From a bacterium EF100-94H03 bin56 (GTDB lineage Bacteria; Pseudomonadota; Alphaproteobacteria; SP197), in assembly GCA_002238685.1 (NCBI GenBank), contig MPMV01000013.1, positions 32,490 through 96,489 of the forward strand: a stretch of 64,000 bases of DNA, given 5' to 3'. The position numbers were made by a program, and so were the translations under genes. Below the pieces are notes generated by a model that was not told where the DNA came from, did no database searches, and was given only the letters and a program-made list of their open reading frames with translations. Below, piece after piece: positions 29,158 to 38,691 of the stretch. Within the stretch, counting starts at the first letter, position 1, and every line of letters begins with the position of its first letter.

Positions 29158-30995
29158 GACCGCGCCGTTCCGGGTGGCCGGGAACGGGTGGCCGGTGTCT
29201 CCTCGTCGAAGAGGGAGGCGAGTTCGCCGAGCACGGTGCCGCCAAGCTGTTCGACATCGGTGAGCGTGACGGCGCGGCGATAGTAGCGCGTCACATCGTG
29301 ACCGATGCCGATGGCGATCAGTTCCACCGGCGAGAGGCCCTCGATCTTGTCGATGACCTCGCGCAGGTGACGTTCGAGATAGTTGCCCGAATTGACCGAG
29401 AGCGTGGAGTCATCCACCGGAGCGCCATCGGAAATCACCATGAGGATGCGCCGCTGTTCGGGTCGCCCGATCAGCCGTTCGTGAGCCCACAGCAGTGCCT
29501 CTCCATCAATGTTCTCCTTGAGCAGCCCCTCGCGCAGCATCAGGCCCAGACTCCGCCGGGCTCGCCGCCAGGGCATGTCCGCAGACTTGTAGATAATGTG
29601 GCGAAGGTCGTTGAGACGGCCAGGCGTGGCGGGCTTGCCGGATGCCAGCCACTTCTCGCGGCTGCGTCCACCCTTCCAGGTGCGCGTGGTGAATCCGAGG
29701 ATCTCGACCTTGACTCCGCAGCGCTCCAGGGTCTGCGCCAGGATGTCCGCGCTCATCGCGGCGATGCCGATCGGCCGGCCGCGCATGGAGCCTGAATTGT
29801 CGATGAGGAGGGAGACCACCGTGTCGCGGAATTCGGTCTCGTGTTCGATCTTGAAGGAGAGTGGCATCAGAGGATCGACAACCACCCGCGACAGTCTCGC
29901 CGAGTCGAGAAGACCCTCCTCGAGATCGAACTCCCAGGCCCTGTTCTGCTGCGACATGAGCTTGCGCTGGAGGCGGTTGGCGAGACGTGACGTGACACCA
30001 CGCAGATGGGCGATCTGCTGGTCGAGCTGCGACCTCAACCGGGCCAGCTCTTCGGCATCACACAGATCCGTGGCGTCGATGATCTCGTCGAACTCCTGGG
30101 TGAAGGTACGGTAGAGGAAGCGGTTGCTGGCCACGTTCAGGGGATCGTCGGCCCGTTGCATCTCCCCGGCGGGATCGGTGTCGTCGGTACTGGCTGACAC
30201 CATCTCGTCATCCTCCGACTCCCGGGAATCGGCTTCCATGGAGTCCTCGGACATCTCTTCCTCGGCGCTGGCCTCGGAACTGGAATCGCTCTCCCCCTCG
30301 GCCTCCGCCTGTTCGGGATCGGCCTCGTCGCTGTCGTCCTGGTCCTCCGGCGCTGCATCCGCATCTTCATCGGGCAGATCGAGATGGCGAATGAGTGTGC
30401 GCAGCGCCTCGGCAAAGGCAGCCTGGTCACCGACGACCTCGTGAAGCGAATCCAGTTCACTGCCGATCCTGTCGTTGAGCCAGCTGCGCATGAGCCGGGT
30501 GGCCCGCGTTGCCGAGGGTGGCGGCGCCACGCCGGTCAGTCTCTCGCGGACGAGAAGGCCGATCACGTCAGCCAGTGGCGCGTCCTCGCGCTGCTCGATG
30601 CGGTGCAGCCCTCTGGTCCGGCAACGCTCCTCGAGCACCGTCTGGATGTTGTCGGCCACACCCTTCATGCGCATCGCTCCGATGGATTCGCAGCGCGCCT
30701 CCTCGACCACATCGAAAATGGAGCGGCCCAGTTCACTCGCCGGTCGGCGACGGGCATGGGTCCGCGTGTCGTGATGGCGCAGCTTGAGCGCCAGGGCATC
30801 GGCTTCGCCGCGCGCCATGGCGACGGCATGCTGGTCGAGTTCCCGCGGCACCTGCGTCAGCCGCGCCGTCTTGCCGCTGGCGCCAGACTCCCTGACGCCG
30901 AAACTCACCTCGAGTTCCGGTTCACGGGCCATGGCACGCATGGTGCCCGCAACGACCCTTCTGAAGGGTTCAGCCGGGTTGCTGTCCTGTGTCAG
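29112..30995 (-). CDS. cobT: Cobaltochelatase subunit CobT, apparently CTG-initiated
   Basis: With CobS and CobN inserts cobalt into hydrogenobyrinate a,c-diamide in aerobic B12 synthesis. It shows the CobT plan: N-terminal domain, a long Asp/Glu/Ser-rich acidic segment (about residues 215-285), and a C-terminal von Willebrand A domain with the MIDAS motif DNSGSMRG near residue 405. Relatives begin with a short tail ending in FKRATAGTMRAIA; here the matching tail [13 protein letters not shown] is reached in frame only from a CTG at 30995, five bases after GGAGGAAG. The first ATG would cut this tail. cobS ends 27 bases upstream. Confidence 0.9.
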   Translation of the reverse strand: MTQDSNPAEPFRRVVAGTMRAMAREPELEVSFGVRESGASGKTARLTQVPRELDQHAVAMARGEADALALKLRHHDTRTHARRRPASELGRSIFDVVEEARCESIGAMRMKGVADNIQTVLEERCRTRGLHRIEQREDAPLADVIGLLVRERLTGVAPPPSATRATRLMRSWLNDRIGSELDSLHEVVGDQAAFAEALRTLIRHLDLPDEDADAAPEDQDDSDEADPEQAEAEGESDSSSEASAEEEMSEDSMEADSRESEDDEMVSASTDDTDPAGEMQRADDPLNVASNRFLYRTFTQEFDEIIDATDLCDAEELARLRSQLDQQIAHLRGVTSRLANRLQRKLMSQQNRAWEFDLEEGLLDSARLSRVVVDPLMPLSFKIEHETEFRDTVVSLLIDNSGSMRGRPIGIAAMSADILAQTLERCGVKVEILGFTTRTWKGGRSREKWLASGKPATPGRLNDLRHIIYKSADMPWRRARRSLGLMLREGLLKENIDGEALLWAHERLIGRPEQRRILMVISDGAPVDDSTLSVNSGNYLERHLREVIDKIEGLSPVELIAIGIGHDVTRYYRRAVTLTDVEQLGGTVLGELASLFDEETPATRSRPPGTARSQAAVGATYRPMSTR

Positions 30996-31022
30996 GGGAC
31001 TTCCTCCGGAGGTTCTGCAGGT

Positions 31023-32021
31023 CTATTGCGCTGCGGTTCCGGCGACGACGGCCTCGCTGATCTCGGAGCCGAAACAGCGCTGGTAGAACTCCGCAACCTG
31101 CGAACGCTCGGTTTCGTCGCACTTGTTGAGGAAGGTCAGCCGGAAGGCGAAACCGATGTCATCGAAGATATCCGCATTCTCCGCCCAGGTGATCACCGTC
31201 CTGGGCGACATGACAGTCGAGATGTCGCCGGCAACGAAGGCGCCGCGCGTCAATTCGGCGACGGCCACCATCTGTCCGATGGTCTCCCTGCCCCGCGTTG
31301 TGGCGTAGTGCGGCACCTTGGAGAGGACAATCTTCTCTTCTTCCTCGTGCTCGAGGTAGTTCAGCGTCGAGACGATGGACCATCGGTCCATCTGTCCCTG
31401 GTTGATCTGCTGGGTGCCGTGATAGAGCCCCGTGGTGTCGCCGAGACCGACGGTATTGGCCGTGGAAAACAGGCGGAAGGAGCGATGGGGGACGATCACC
31501 CTGTTCTGGTCGAGCAGTGTCATCTTGCCCTGGACCTCGAGCACCCGCTGGATCACGAACATCACGTCGGGACGACCGGCATCATATTCGTCAAACACCA
31601 GGGCGACCGGATTCTGGATTGCCCAGGGGAGAATGCCCTCGCGGAACTCGGTGACCTGCATGCCGTCGCGCAGGATGATGGCGTCCTTGCCGATGAGATC
31701 GATCCGGGAGATGTGGCTGTCCAGGTTGACCCGGATGCATGGCCAGTTGAGACGCGCCGCCACCTGTTCGATATGGGTGGACTTTCCGGTGCCGTGGTAG
31801 CCCTGGATCATCACCCTGCGGTTGTGGGCGAAGCCGGCGAGAATGGCCAGCGTGGTCTGCGGATCGAAGACATAGGATTCGTCGATATCCGGAACGTGTT
31901 CGCCACGGTCCGAATAGCCCGGCACTTCCATGGCGGTGTCGAGGCCAAAGGCCGACGCGACCTTGATGGTCATGTCGGGCGCGCCCTGCGGAAGCAGGCC
32001 TGTTTCGCTGGGATTCGTCAC
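31023..32021 (-). CDS. cobS: Cobaltochelatase subunit CobS
   Basis: AAA+ ATPase partner of CobT in cobalt insertion. Walker A is [10 protein letters not shown], Walker B is [10 protein letters not shown], and the sensor region reads [20 protein letters not shown]. The GTG start at 32021 ([10 protein letters not shown]) gives 332 residues, the family length; an internal ATG at about 31973 is the alternative. It forms an operon with cobT downstream; the J-domain gene lies 160 bases upstream on the same strand, an arrangement common in alphaproteobacteria. cobN is not in the window. Confidence 0.95.
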   Translation of the reverse strand: MTNPSETGLLPQGAPDMTIKVASAFGLDTAMEVPGYSDRGEHVPDIDESYVFDPQTTLAILAGFAHNRRVMIQGYHGTGKSTHIEQVAARLNWPCIRVNLDSHISRIDLIGKDAIILRDGMQVTEFREGILPWAIQNPVALVFDEYDAGRPDVMFVIQRVLEVQGKMTLLDQNRVIVPHRSFRLFSTANTVGLGDTTGLYHGTQQINQGQMDRWSIVSTLNYLEHEEEEKIVLSKVPHYATTRGRETIGQMVAVAELTRGAFVAGDISTVMSPRTVITWAENADIFDDIGFAFRLTFLNKCDETERSQVAEFYQRCFGSEISEAVVAGTAAQ

Positions 32022-32181
32022 GGTCTCACACGTCTTGATTGTCTGCCGGTCCAGATACCCTTTCCAGGGGCAGGTGACCACCTCATCGTCACCGGGTTCC
32101 GGATGGGCCAACAATGGCATGGCCGCGGGATTGGGCGCAAGGGACCTTGGCCGGCAGGATGGCGTGCCGCCGAGGCCGCCT

Positions 32182-32757
32182 TCAGTCGTGTCCGGCGCCG
32201 GTGAGGTGTTGGTAGGCCCAGATGACGTCGCGCAATCGGCCATTGGCCTTGCCGCCGCCGCCGTTGATGTCCGGATGGCATGCTTTCACCGCCTTCTTGA
32301 ATCGCCTGCGGATGGCGGCCTCGTCGGCATCGGGTCCGATATCGAGAATGGAGCGTGCCTTGCGTTCCGTCGCCGACATCGCCTCCAGGCGGGGGGGCGC
32401 GGGGCGGCTCGGGCCCGCCGCCCCCACCGCGGCGCACGCCCCGCCCCCGGCGACGCCGAAGACGTCCCGCACACCGTCACCGGTCCACACCCTGTGGAGG
32501 TGATGTGGCGGCGAAGCCGGCCATGTCGGCCGGTGCCAGGAGAGGTCTGCGTGCTGCCAGGCCTCGATGGCCTCCTTTGACCAGCCCTCGAAGAAGTTCC
32601 AGGAGCGGTTGAACTCGCGCACGTGCTCAAGGCACAGGTACTGGAAACTGCCGGTCCTGTCGGGCGCCAGGGGCGCGCGGTACTCGCCGGGCCGGTCGCA
32701 GCCCGACCGGGAGCATGGCCTCGAGGCGGGTTCTTTCCTGGCCGAGCGTCGCGACAT
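32182..32757 (-). CDS. J-domain protein upstream of cobST
   Basis: A 191-residue DnaJ-type cochaperone. The J domain is C-terminal (last about 65 residues): [20 protein letters not shown], then the HPD tripeptide in [10 protein letters not shown]. The N-terminal half carries a conserved two-Cys segment ([27 protein letters not shown]) followed by SWNFFEGWS, as in the family found beside cobS and bolA. The ATG at 32757 follows GGAG closely. It probably acts with DnaK; a specific link to cobaltochelatase is only positional. Confidence 0.88.
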   Translation of the reverse strand: MSRRSARKEPASRPCSRSGCDRPGEYRAPLAPDRTGSFQYLCLEHVREFNRSWNFFEGWSKEAIEAWQHADLSWHRPTWPASPPHHLHRVWTGDGVRDVFGVAGGGACAAVGAAGPSRPAPPRLEAMSATERKARSILDIGPDADEAAIRRRFKKAVKACHPDINGGGGKANGRLRDVIWAYQHLTGAGHD

Positions 32758-33157
32758 GGCTCCAGTATAGAATGATGAGCGCACGGGCGGCCACCGGGTC
32801 CGGCCTTCCACGGTGTGACCGTTGCATGAACGCCCCAGGCGCCGACCTTCCTCATCGCTTCCTTGGAACGCAGCCATGCCGGCATTCGGCACATTGCCGC
32901 GGCCCTGTTCATGCCCATATCCGTCTCGCCGCCAGCACTCCTGGCTGGCAGAGTCGATACGCTCGGGGCAGCATCGATACCGACGCAAGGGCATCACGTG
33001 CATGGTCCCCGGCAATTCTGTCGGGTTCCGGTGACCCGCTGTCTCGTGTCCGGGTCACCGACAAACCGCTGGTTGCTGCCAATGAATGGCAGGTCATGGA
33101 GGTTGCGCCGGCCTGACGAATGGTCAAGTGTCCCGCAGAGCAGGGAGAGATGACGCC
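32758..33157. other. 400-base divergent stretch with a 10-bp inverted repeat
   Basis: Between the J-domain gene and bolA. No gene recognised. It contains a perfect inverted repeat, CGGTGACCCG (33029-33038) and CGGGTCACCG (33051-33060), separated by 12 bases, about 100 bases before bolA. It could be an operator or an RNA hairpin; there is no T tract. A bolA ribosome-binding site (AGGGAGA) lies at 33142-33148. Confidence 0.5.
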
Positions 33158-33430
33158 ATGCGGGTTCGCGCGACCATCGTTGCCAAGTTGACGCGAGCGC
33201 TCGAGCCGGACGAGCTCGAGGTCATCGACGAATCGCATCTCCACGCCGGCCATGCCGGGGCGCGCGAGGAAGGCGAAAGCCATTTCCGCGTACGCATCAT
33301 CTCGCCGGCCTTCGCCGGCCTTGGCCGCGTCGCGCGGCAGAGGCTGGTCTACCGTGCACTTGCCGAGGACATGGCGAGCGACATTCACGCGCTGGCGATT
33401 GACGCGCGCGCTCCCGGCGAAACCCGTTGA
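33158..33430 (+). CDS. bolA: BolA family protein
   Basis: A 90-residue BolA-fold protein. Family residues: the LVIDESHLHAGH-like segment (EVIDESHLHAGHAG near residue 25), FRVRIISPAFAG and the helix RQRLVYRALAEDM. BolA proteins work with monothiol glutaredoxins in iron-sulfur and iron regulation; the conserved His of this segment is present. The ATG at 33158 follows AGGGAGA. Its 3' end overlaps the convergent racemase-like gene by 46 bases. Confidence 0.9.
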   Translation: MRVRATIVAKLTRALEPDELEVIDESHLHAGHAGAREEGESHFRVRIISPAFAGLGRVARQRLVYRALAEDMASDIHALAIDARAPGETR

Positions 33431-34155
33431 GCCAGGCGGCCGGGGACACGCGAAGGAAGCCCCAGGCGAACAAGCGCCGCGTGCACCATGGCCTGATTGC
33501 TTGTCACGACCGCCCGGCCCGTGCGTTGCTCGAGTTCGTCGATGATCTCGACGGCACGCATGTCGGTGCAGGAAAGGACGATGGCATCGGCATCGACGTG
33601 GCTGGCCCGCAGGCCCAGCTCGAGAACGTCTGCCGGTGACAGGTCGCCCTGGCCATAGCTCCCGAGGTCCCGGCCGACATCGGCGGTGTTGATGACCTCG
33701 AAGCCGGCGTCATTGAGGAATGCCGCGCCTTCGAGATTGAGCGTCCTCGTGTATGGGGAAGCAAATGCGATGCGCCGGGCTTCGAGTTTCTTGAGGGCGT
33801 CGACAAGCGCGCCGGCGGCCGTCACGGCGGGAACACCGGCCTCTGCCTCGATGGCAAGGCGGAAATCGCGATCCATGACGGGCCCCGAGGCGAGTGTGGC
33901 CGAGGTGCAGCCGTAGAGAAGGATATCGGGCCGGGCCGCCATGATGAGGCCGAGCACATCACTGAGTCCGGCGCGGGCAAAGCGGCGCATTTCGTCGGAA
34001 TCGGGGATGCGGTCGAGGTCGTAGCCTCCGGCGCGCACCACGTGGAATGAGACACCGGGCGGGCGCAGCAGGGTGAGGTCTGCCTCGAGATTGGTGTTGG
34101 AATAGGGCGTGACGACGCCGATGCGCGCCACCCCGCGTGAATCACAGGCCTTCAT
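33385..34155 (-). CDS. Asp/Glu racemase superfamily protein (maleate isomerase/arylmalonate decarboxylase-like)
   Basis: A 256-residue Asp/Glu-racemase-fold protein. The two catalytic Cys are placed as in the superfamily: LLYGCTSATLASGP near residue 82 and VLSCTDMRAVE near 196. The N terminus RIGVVTPYSNTNLEADL matches maleate isomerase and arylmalonate decarboxylase relatives. The substrate is not predictable. It is the last gene of an operon, overlapping the DUF2889 gene by 4 bases (ATGA). Confidence 0.82.
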   Translation of the reverse strand: MKACDSRGVARIGVVTPYSNTNLEADLTLLRPPGVSFHVVRAGGYDLDRIPDSDEMRRFARAGLSDVLGLIMAARPDILLYGCTSATLASGPVMDRDFRLAIEAEAGVPAVTAAGALVDALKKLEARRIAFASPYTRTLNLEGAAFLNDAGFEVINTADVGRDLGSYGQGDLSPADVLELGLRASHVDADAIVLSCTDMRAVEIIDELEQRTGRAVVTSNQAMVHAALVRLGLPSRVPGRLAQRVSPGARASIASA

Positions 34156-34703
34156 GAACCCTTGCCCGTGTACCAGTCGGGATACTCCCTTTCGACCACC
34201 GGTCCATCGGCGGCCCAGGCATGACAGCCGTCAATCACCCAGGGTTTCCTCGTGGTGTCGACGGGATTTCCGGACCGGCGACGGCCATACATCGCCTGCA
34301 TGGCGACGGTCCCCAGCCGGCCCAGCATTTCGGCGATGTGGGTGCATCCCCTGGTACCACCGAACAGGTCGCGCAGCCGGCGGTTCCAGCCCGGTCCGAT
34401 GTGTGCGCCCACGAGTCTGGCATAGTCGGGCTCGATGGCCGGGCAGATGGCAAAGGGCGTCTTTTCCATCCTCACGGCAACATCCCGAATCTCGAACGAG
34501 GCATCGACGGTGAGGCACAGCCACATGCCGTGGATCGGATCTCCGGCCTCGATCGTGCCGCGATCCCTGTTGGGTATCGGGTAGGTCTTGGTATCGCTCA
34601 GACTGGCCTCGAGTTCCCACAATCCGTCGTCACGTTCGTAGGCTTCACAGAGAATCTGACGTCTGTGAATGAGTCTCCGGGTATCAGGTTCCGGTGTTGG
34701 CAT
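34152..34703 (-). CDS. DUF2889 family protein
   Basis: A 183-residue cytosolic protein of the DUF2889 family. Recognised from RRQILCEAYERDDGLWELEA near residue 14, PIHGMWLCLTVDASFEI and CTHIAEMLGRLG, the family signature. Function unknown; members are often found near degradation or acyl-CoA genes. The ATG at 34703 is the first in the conserved region. The ATGA overlap with the racemase-like gene downstream implies cotranslation. Confidence 0.8.
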   Translation of the reverse strand: MPTPEPDTRRLIHRRQILCEAYERDDGLWELEASLSDTKTYPIPNRDRGTIEAGDPIHGMWLCLTVDASFEIRDVAVRMEKTPFAICPAIEPDYARLVGAHIGPGWNRRLRDLFGGTRGCTHIAEMLGRLGTVAMQAMYGRRRSGNPVDTTRKPWVIDGCHAWAADGPVVEREYPDWYTGKGS

Positions 34704-34767
34704 GCCTCGGTCCGCGTCCATTGTGCATTGCAACATTGACGGTGCGCGACCCGTATTGCAAGGGCCT

Positions 34768-35670
34768 CTAAGGGGCCGTCCCCGCCATCCACCAGGCCAG
34801 CGGGATGATGGCCGGCAACAGGCAGAGGACCGCGAGGGTCGACACGACGACATAGCTTGCCACCTCGTCCGGCGAACGGTTGTAGCGCACCGCCGCAAGG
34901 TAGTTGAAGACGGCGCCGGGCATCACGCAGCAGATCACCATCACGCCGCGTGCAGTTCCGTCGAGGCCGAGGACGGCGATGAGAGCCCACGCCACGCCCA
35001 GTCCCGCGACGACGCGCAGGATCGCCAGCACCAGTGGGCGGGCGATTGTCGACACCCTGAACCGGGCGAGGGATGTGCCGAGCAGAATCAGCATCATCGG
35101 AATAGTCAGTCCGCCGACGAGATCTGTGGTGTTGGTAAGCCAGGTTGGCGGTGCGGTTCCCGAAAGGGTGAAGGCCAGCGCCACGGCGATGGCATAGACA
35201 TGGGGTGTCTTCGCGATCATGCCAAGCGAAGCCCTGCCGGACATCAGCCAGAAGTGGACGGTGAAGAAGAGCACCGATTGTGTGGCAAACATGATGAGGC
35301 CGAGTTCGAGGCCGGCATCGCCGAAGGCGAAGAGATTGAGCGGCAGGCCGAGATTGCCGAGATTGCCGAACACCACCGGTGGCAGGAAGACACCCGCGGG
35401 CAGGGCCGTGAACCAGATCAGCAGACGGCCGGACGCCAGGAACGCGCCAATCATGAGCAGGGCCGCGAGAACCATGATCCCGAGATCCAGTGCCGGCACC
35501 ACGAGTGTCGAGAGCGTCGAGAACACGAGGCATGGAGTGCCGACATTGAGGATGACCGGTGTCAGACGGTCGGGTTCAACGGGCGTACCCCAGCGAGCCC
35601 AGGCGACCCCGACAAGGATCGTCGCCAGCACCGGTACGAGGACCGGTACCAGCGCATCGACCAGAGCCAA
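34768..35670 (-). CDS. AEC family permease
   Basis: A 300-residue integral-membrane protein with about ten helices. It matches the auxin efflux carrier/malate permease family through ILNVGTPCLVFSTL near residue 40, FGNLGNLGLPLNLFAFG near 100 and PGAVFNYLAAVRYN near 250. Such proteins export or import organic acids or amino acids. It starts 13 bases after the CNNM-type gene and is followed by the DUF2889 and racemase-like genes on the same strand, so it may carry the acid handled by that racemase-like enzyme (inference). Confidence 0.85.
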   Translation of the reverse strand: MALVDALVPVLVPVLATILVGVAWARWGTPVEPDRLTPVILNVGTPCLVFSTLSTLVVPALDLGIMVLAALLMIGAFLASGRLLIWFTALPAGVFLPPVVFGNLGNLGLPLNLFAFGDAGLELGLIMFATQSVLFFTVHFWLMSGRASLGMIAKTPHVYAIAVALAFTLSGTAPPTWLTNTTDLVGGLTIPMMLILLGTSLARFRVSTIARPLVLAILRVVAGLGVAWALIAVLGLDGTARGVMVICCVMPGAVFNYLAAVRYNRSPDEVASYVVVSTLAVLCLLPAIIPLAWWMAGTAP

Positions 35671-35683
35671 TGATCCGCTCCGT

Positions 35684-36961
35684 TCAGTCTTCGCCGATCT
35701 CGCTGGAAGGGGGTGTCACGCGCAGTTGGACGATCTGGTTGCGTTGGCGCTCCAGCACCTCGAAGCGAAAGTTGTGGAACTCGAAAACCTGTCCGGCATC
35801 CGGGATCTGCTGGGCCTCCTGAATCACCAGGCCGGCAATGGTGATGGCGCCATCCTCGGGGAGATTCCAGTCGAACTCCCGGTTGAGGTCGCGGATGGTG
35901 GCGGCGCCGTTCAGCACAAGGGTTCCGTCCTCGCTGATCTTTGCTTCAACCTCCCGGACATCGTGTTCATCCTCGATGTCGCCGACGATCTCCTCCAGGA
36001 TGTCCTCGAGCGTGACGACCCCCATGATGCCGCCGTACTGGTCGACGACGACAGCAAAGTGAAGATGACGCTCGCGGAACACGGCCAGCTGCTCGCTCAG
36101 CGATGTGGTGTCCGGTGCGAACCACGGTTCGGTGGCAATCTCCGTGATATCGAAGACACCCCTGTCACGGTGGCGGTAGAGAGCCCGCGCGAGATTCTTG
36201 GCGTGCAGGATGCCGACGATGTTGTCGGGATCGTCGCGCCACAGGGGGATGCGCGTGTGGGAACTCGCCAACGCCGCTTCGATGATATTCTCCAGGGGCT
36301 CGTCGGCGTTGATGGTCTCCATGGAGCGCCGGTGGGTCATGACCTCCCCGATGACGACGTCCGAGAGATCAAGGACACCGTCGAGCATGGCATGCTGGTC
36401 CTTCACCAGTCCGCCTTCGTGCCGGTAGAGATCGAGGATGCTCCGCAGTTCCTCGTCTGAAGGAATCGTTGCGTCACGGGAATCCCGCGCCCCGGCAAGG
36501 CGAAACATGATCTGGACCAGCCCCTGGAGGGCCCAGGTCAGTGGCTGGGCCAGCCACACGACGCCTCTCATGAAGGGGGCGACGGTGAGAGCGACGAACT
36601 CGGCGTTCCGGATGGCGTAGGTCTTGGGCATGATCTCGGCGAAGATCACCACCAGGACGGTCATGGCGCCGATGGCGTAGACGACGCCGGCTTCGCCCAT
36701 CAGTTCCGTGAAGACATAGGTGGCCATCGAAGCCACGGCGATGTTGAAGAGATTGTTCCCGATCAGAATGGCGCTGATCAGGTGTTCGCGATCCTCCATC
36801 AGTGCGGTTGCGCGCGCTGCCCTTCGATCCCCGGCAAGTCCGAGGCCATGAATCCTGGATCGGTTGGCTGCGGTCAGCGCCGTTTCGGAACCCGAGAAGA
36901 CGGCCGAAAAGACGAGAAGAACCACGATCAGGACGAAGTAGACTTCCAGGAAATCAGTCAT
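35684..36961 (-). CDS. CNNM/CorC (HlyC) family transporter with CBS pair
   Basis: A 425-residue membrane protein with the order DUF21 domain (four helices, about residues 1-170; SGSETALTAANRSRI near 24), CBS pair (VMTHRRSMETINADEPL near 206; VVVDQYGGIMGVVTLEDILE near 310) and a C-terminal CorC/HlyC domain (ILEEIVGDIEDEHD near 325 to the end). The family links to Mg2+/Co2+ efflux or homeostasis; old annotations as haemolysin are not supported. ATG at 36961. Head of the four-gene minus operon. Confidence 0.9.
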   Translation of the reverse strand: MTDFLEVYFVLIVVLLVFSAVFSGSETALTAANRSRIHGLGLAGDRRAARATALMEDREHLISAILIGNNLFNIAVASMATYVFTELMGEAGVVYAIGAMTVLVVIFAEIMPKTYAIRNAEFVALTVAPFMRGVVWLAQPLTWALQGLVQIMFRLAGARDSRDATIPSDEELRSILDLYRHEGGLVKDQHAMLDGVLDLSDVVIGEVMTHRRSMETINADEPLENIIEAALASSHTRIPLWRDDPDNIVGILHAKNLARALYRHRDRGVFDITEIATEPWFAPDTTSLSEQLAVFRERHLHFAVVVDQYGGIMGVVTLEDILEEIVGDIEDEHDVREVEAKISEDGTLVLNGAATIRDLNREFDWNLPEDGAITIAGLVIQEAQQIPDAGQVFEFHNFRFEVLERQRNQIVQLRVTPPSSEIGED

Positions 36962-37030
36962 CGTGTGCCATCCGCAAGGTACGCGTTGAGTATGTCCGGT
37001 TCTGTCATGCGGCGTACCTGATCCGCAAGA

Positions 37031-37060
37031 CGGCGGGTTGCCCGCCGGTCGATGACCGGC
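37031..37060 (+). promoter_or_regulatory. Two overlapping, mutually exclusive stem-loops before the VOC gene
   Basis: Hairpin 1: CGGCGGG (37031-37037), loop TTG, CCCGCCG (37041-37047). Hairpin 2: GCCGGTC (37044-37050), loop GAT, GACCGGC (37054-37060). Both stems are perfect 7-bp and share 37044-37047, so only one can form at a time. They lie about 37 bases before the VOC start. No T tract is seen. Confidence 0.45.
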
Positions 37061-37096
37061 AACGATGGATTCTCATCAACGGAAGGGAGCATCGTC

Positions 37097-37534
37097 TTGT
37101 CCGTTCTCAGCAACCCCGAAGACTGGTGGATGTCCCCCGCCGACTATGCCAGGCGGCTCAGCGGACTGACCGTCAATCTTCTTTCGCGTGATGTCGAGGC
37201 CGTTGTGCCGTTTCACACCCGTGTGCTGGGAGCGACGGCGGAGTATGTCTGTGTGGACTTCGCGTCCTTTGCCTTTGGCGAGGCCACATGGATGGTGCAT
37301 GCCGACCACACCTATGACGGTCACCCGCTCCACTCCAGCCTTGGCGCCGGTCACCTGCGGGGTACAGGTGCCGAATTGCGTCTCCACGGCCGCGACCCGG
37401 ACGCGGCCTGTCAGGCGGCCGGCGAACTTGGCGCCACCATCATCGAACCGGCGACCACCAAGCCCCACGGCACGCGCGAAGCCTTCATCCTGGACCCCGA
37501 CGGCTACCTCTGGGTGCCAGACATCCTTGCCTGA
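37097..37534 (+). CDS. VOC superfamily (glyoxalase/dioxygenase fold) protein
   Basis: A 145-residue vicinal-oxygen-chelate fold protein: LTVNLLSRDVEAVVPFHTRV near residue 24, ELRLHGRDPDAACQAAGELG in the middle and AFILDPDGYLWVP at the C terminus. Substrate unknown. The start is taken as TTG at 37097, seven bases after GGAAGGGAG; an ATG at 37124 is the alternative. It converges with aroB. Confidence 0.75.
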   Translation: MSVLSNPEDWWMSPADYARRLSGLTVNLLSRDVEAVVPFHTRVLGATAEYVCVDFASFAFGEATWMVHADHTYDGHPLHSSLGAGHLRGTGAELRLHGRDPDAACQAAGELGATIIEPATTKPHGTREAFILDPDGYLWVPDILA

Positions 37535-37569
37535 GTGAACGGCGTCCCGCGGCGCCAGGTCATGCACGA

Positions 37570-38691
37570 TCACGTCGTTCTGGCCAGCGTCGACGTCAGG
37601 AATTGCTCGACAGTGTCGAGGGCGACATCGCGGGTCAGGAAGGCCTCGCCGATGCCGCGCACGAGCACGAACGCGACCCTTCCCGCGGCCACTTTCTTGT
37701 CCTGGGTCATGTGGTGGACCAACTCCCTGGCGTCGAGGTCTTCGATCCCGAGGCAGGCGGGATGAACCGGCAGACCGGTCCGGGCAAGGTGACGGCGCAC
37801 ACGGGCGGCATCTCCGGCCGGGCACAGTCCGAGGCTGACGGAAAGATCGAACGCCATGGCCATGCCGACGGCAACCGCCTCGCCGTGGAGCAGGCGGCCG
37901 TCGTAGCCGCAGGCTGTTTCCAGGGCATGGGCAAATGTATGGCCGAGGTTGAGCAGTGCTCTCTCTGCTCCCTCCCTTTCGTCCCGGGCGACGATCGCCG
38001 CCTTGGCGGCACAGCTTTCCTCGACGGCGTGCTGCAGGTGGAACGCGCTGCCAGACAGTACTGACTCGCCATGGTCCTCCAGCCATCCGAAGAAGGACCG
38101 GTTGCCGAGAAGACCGTATTTCACCACTTCTGCATAACCGGCACGCCGTTCGCGTGGCGACAGTGTTGACAGCACTCCCGTGTCGGCGAGAACCAGGCGA
38201 GGCTGGTGGAACGTGCCGACGAGATTCTTGCCGTGGCGCGTGTCAATTCCGGTCTTTCCGCCAACGGAGCTGTCCACCTGGGCGAGCAGGGTGGTGGGGA
38301 TCTGGACGAGAGCGACGCCGCGGCGCAGCAGGCTTGCCGACAGCCCGGCCAGATCGCCGATGACTCCGCCGCCAAGCGCCACCACGCCATCGCCCCGCTC
38401 GATCCCCGCATCGAGGAGGTCATCAAGCAGGTTCTCGAGGTGACGGAATGACTTCGTTCTCTCTCCCGGCGGCACGATCACGGTGTGGCAGCGTACACCG
38501 GCCCGCACGAGTGACTCTTCCAGGGTCCCGAGATGGAGACCTGCGACGGTCTCGTCGGTGATCACCGCAACGCGGCCTAAACCACAGGCATCTGCGATGC
38601 GCTGTCCCGCGCCCTCAAGAAGGCCATGGCCGATGACGATATCGTATGCCCGCTCGCCGAGCGGAACACGAATCACTACAGGGTCTGTCAT
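37570..38691 (-). CDS. aroB: 3-Dehydroquinate synthase
   Basis: Second enzyme of the shikimate pathway, NAD- and metal-dependent. Motifs: GDGVVALGGGVIGDLAG near residue 100, TTLLAQVDSSVGGKTGID near 133, and the metal-binding HTFAHALE and LHGEAVAVGMAMA. Length 373 residues. ATG at 38691 overlaps the aroK stop (ATGA), so the two are translationally coupled. Confidence 0.97.
   Translation of the reverse strand: MTDPVVIRVPLGERAYDIVIGHGLLEGAGQRIADACGLGRVAVITDETVAGLHLGTLEESLVRAGVRCHTVIVPPGERTKSFRHLENLLDDLLDAGIERGDGVVALGGGVIGDLAGLSASLLRRGVALVQIPTTLLAQVDSSVGGKTGIDTRHGKNLVGTFHQPRLVLADTGVLSTLSPRERRAGYAEVVKYGLLGNRSFFGWLEDHGESVLSGSAFHLQHAVEESCAAKAAIVARDEREGAERALLNLGHTFAHALETACGYDGRLLHGEAVAVGMAMAFDLSVSLGLCPAGDAARVRRHLARTGLPVHPACLGIEDLDARELVHHMTQDKKVAAGRVAFVLVRGIGEAFLTRDVALDTVEQFLTSTLARTT

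Noticed and set aside
35684..36961. Haemolysin annotation for the CNNM/CorC protein
   Set aside because: DUF21-CBS-CorC architecture is that of an ion transporter/regulator; nothing suggests a cytolysin.
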